A DNA stretch of 64,000 nt from Streptomyces tauricus (GTDB lineage: Bacteria > Actinomycetota > Actinomycetes > Streptomycetales > Streptomycetaceae): NCBI RefSeq assembly GCF_014650955.1, contig NZ_BMVY01000023.1, positions 1 through 64,000 on the forward strand, in the 5' to 3' direction. Below the pieces are notes generated by a model, which did not search any database, was not told where the DNA came from, and saw nothing but the letters and a program-made list of their open reading frames with translations. Positions 62,704 to 64,000 of this stretch are shown piece by piece (positions within the stretch are counted from its first letter, which is position 1; the number at the start of each line of letters is the position of its first letter). Both the position numbers and the translations under genes were made by a program.

Positions 62704-64000
62704 GTGCTCACCGCGTTCGCCCGGGCGTTCAAGACGCCCGACCTGCGCAAGAAGCTGCTCTTCACGCTCGGCATCATCGTGGTTTATCGGGTGGGCACGC
62801 ACATCCCGATCCCCGGTGTCGACTACAAGAACGTCCAGATCTGTATCGACAACGCGAGCCAGAACCAGGGCCTGTTCGGTCTGGTCAACATGTTCAGCGG
62901 TGGCGCTCTGCTGCAGATCACGATCTTCGCACTGGGCATCATGCCGTACATCACGGCGAGCATCATTCTGCAGCTGCTGACCGTGGTGATCCCGCGCCTG
63001 GAAGCCCTCAAGAAGGAGGGCCAGGCGGGTACGGCGAAGATCACGCAGTACACGCGTTATCTGACGGTGGCGCTGGCCATCCTCCAGGGCACCGGCCTGG
63101 TGGCCACCGCCCGCAGCGGTGCGCTGTTCACGAGCTGCCCGGTCGCCAACCAGATCGTGCCGGACCAGTCGATCTTCGTCACCATCACGATGGTCATCAC
63201 CATGACCGCCGGTACGGCCGTCGTCATGTGGCTCGGTGAGCTGATCACCGACCGCGGCATCGGCAACGGCATGTCCATCCTGATGTTCATCTCGATCGCC
63301 GCCACGTTCCCGTCGGCGCTGTGGGCCATCAAGCAGCAGGGCAACCTGGCGGACGGCTGGATCGAGTTCGGCACCGTCATCGCGGTCGGCCTCGTCATGG
63401 TCGGCCTGGTCGTCTTCGTCGAGCAGGCCCAGCGCCGGATCCCGGTCCAGTACGCGAAGCGGATGATCGGCCGCAGGTCCTACGGCGGCACGTCCACGTA
63501 CATCCCGCTGAAGGTCAACCAGGCCGGCATCATCCCTGTGATCTTTGCCTCGTCGCTGCTCTACATCCCGGCGCTGGTCGCTCAGTTCGCGGGTGGGACC
63601 TCGGGTTGGAAGACCTGGATCGAGACGAACCTCACCAAGGGCGACCACCCGATCTACATCGCCACCTACTTCCTGCTGATCGTGTTCTTCGCCTTCTTCT
63701 ACGTGGCCATCTCCTTCAACCCCGAAGAAGTCGCGGACAACATGAAGAAGTATGGTGGCTTCATCCCGGGCATCCGGGCCGGCCGGCCGACCGCTGAGTA
63801 CCTGGGATACGTACTCAACCGGATCACCTGGCCGGGTTCGCTGTATCTGGGCCTGATCGCTCTCGTACCGACGATGGCGTTGGTTGGTTTCGGGGCAAAC
63901 CAGAACTTCCCGTTCGGTGGCACCAGCATCCTGATCATCGTGGGTGTCGGTCTGGAGACGGTGAAGCAGATCGAGAGCCAGCTCCAGCAGCGCAATTACG
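62704..64000 (+). CDS. secY: Preprotein translocase subunit SecY (3' end outside window)
   Basis: 432 codons visible and open at the window edge, so near complete against a usual length of about 437. Ten hydrophobic helices are expected; visible landmarks are T-H-I-P-I-P-G-V (plug region), F-A-L-G-I-M-P-Y-I-T-A-S-I-I (helix 2), and N-G-M-S-I-L (helix 5). Forms the protein-conducting channel with SecE, encoded at 26500. GTG start with CAGGAGGCACC upstream. It is absent from simple closed-frame lists because no stop lies in the window. Confidence 0.97.
   Translation, partial: MLTAFARAFKTPDLRKKLLFTLGIIVVYRVGTHIPIPGVDYKNVQICIDNASQNQGLFGLVNMFSGGALLQITIFALGIMPYITASIILQLLTVVIPRLEALKKEGQAGTAKITQYTRYLTVALAILQGTGLVATARSGALFTSCPVANQIVPDQSIFVTITMVITMTAGTAVVMWLGELITDRGIGNGMSILMFISIAATFPSALWAIKQQGNLADGWIEFGTVIAVGLVMVGLVVFVEQAQRRIPVQYAKRMIGRRSYGGTSTYIPLKVNQAGIIPVIFASSLLYIPALVAQFAGGTSGWKTWIETNLTKGDHPIYIATYFLLIVFFAFFYVAISFNPEEVADNMKKYGGFIPGIRAGRPTAEYLGYVLNRITWPGSLYLGLIALVPTMALVGFGANQNFPFGGTSILIIVGVGLETVKQIESQLQQRNY

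Overview
The window comes from a high-GC actinobacterium, almost certainly a Streptomyces. Evidence: extreme G/C at third codon positions, many GTG starts with ATGA/GTGA overlaps, tRNA genes without an encoded 3' CCA, an RpoB whose rifampicin cluster falls on the residue numbers used for Streptomyces (D427, H437, S442), and the orders tRNA-Trp-secE-nusG-rplK-rplA and rpoB-rpoC-...-rpsL-rpsG-fusA-tuf-...-rpsJ. The window is mostly core chromosome.

Layout. 1-8237: the 3' half of the nuo operon (end of nuoG, then nuoH-I-J-K-L-M-N), membrane and quinone-side subunits of respiratory complex I, closed by a perfect hairpin. 8477-11521: an HtpX membrane protease, a YccF membrane protein, a barstar-like protein and a SMI1/KNR4 protein; the last two belong to families that supply immunity to polymorphic toxins, but no toxin gene is visible. 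11522-18386: three copies of an intergenic repeat, an APC permease, a GlsB-type stress membrane protein, YajQ, tRNA-Tyr, a small Cys protein, an NAD(P)-binding protein, a lipoprotein with a probable ATC start, and an amidohydrolase that has lost expected catalytic residues. 18622-24666: tRNA-Thr, tRNA-Met, rpmG, two MaoC/Had hot-dog dehydratases, a TetR regulator and an MFS exporter that share identical operator half-sites, murB, and adenosine deaminase. 24865-32763: aspartate aminotransferase, tRNA-Trp, secE, nusG, rplK, rplA, two paralogous lipoproteins, then rplJ-rplL. 33389-46301: rpoB, rpoC, a DUF1707/DUF4190 membrane protein, rpsL, rpsG, fusA, tuf. 46553-52193: an accessory patch (Tat-secreted GH115 glycosidase, MarR regulator, quinone-oxidoreductase-like enzyme, unknown protein). 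52645-64000: the S10-spc ribosomal operon from rpsJ to rplO, then secY, which runs off the right edge.

How the parts work together: most of the right half makes the translation and transcription machinery and the Sec channel (SecE, SecY). The clearest non-coding observations are a 25-bp element repeated exactly in the rpsL and rpsJ leaders, the GTTAGT-N8-ACTAAC operator pair around the TetR/MFS genes, the twin TTAYGTGGC palindromes before the oxidoreductase, and a terminator-like hairpin in the rplJ leader. I did not find an unmistakable undescribed system. The best candidates for novelty are the shared ribosomal leader element, the orphan barstar/SMI1 pair with its duplicated N-terminal domain, and the degenerate amidohydrolase. 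No CRISPR array, insertion sequence, prophage or rRNA gene was seen.
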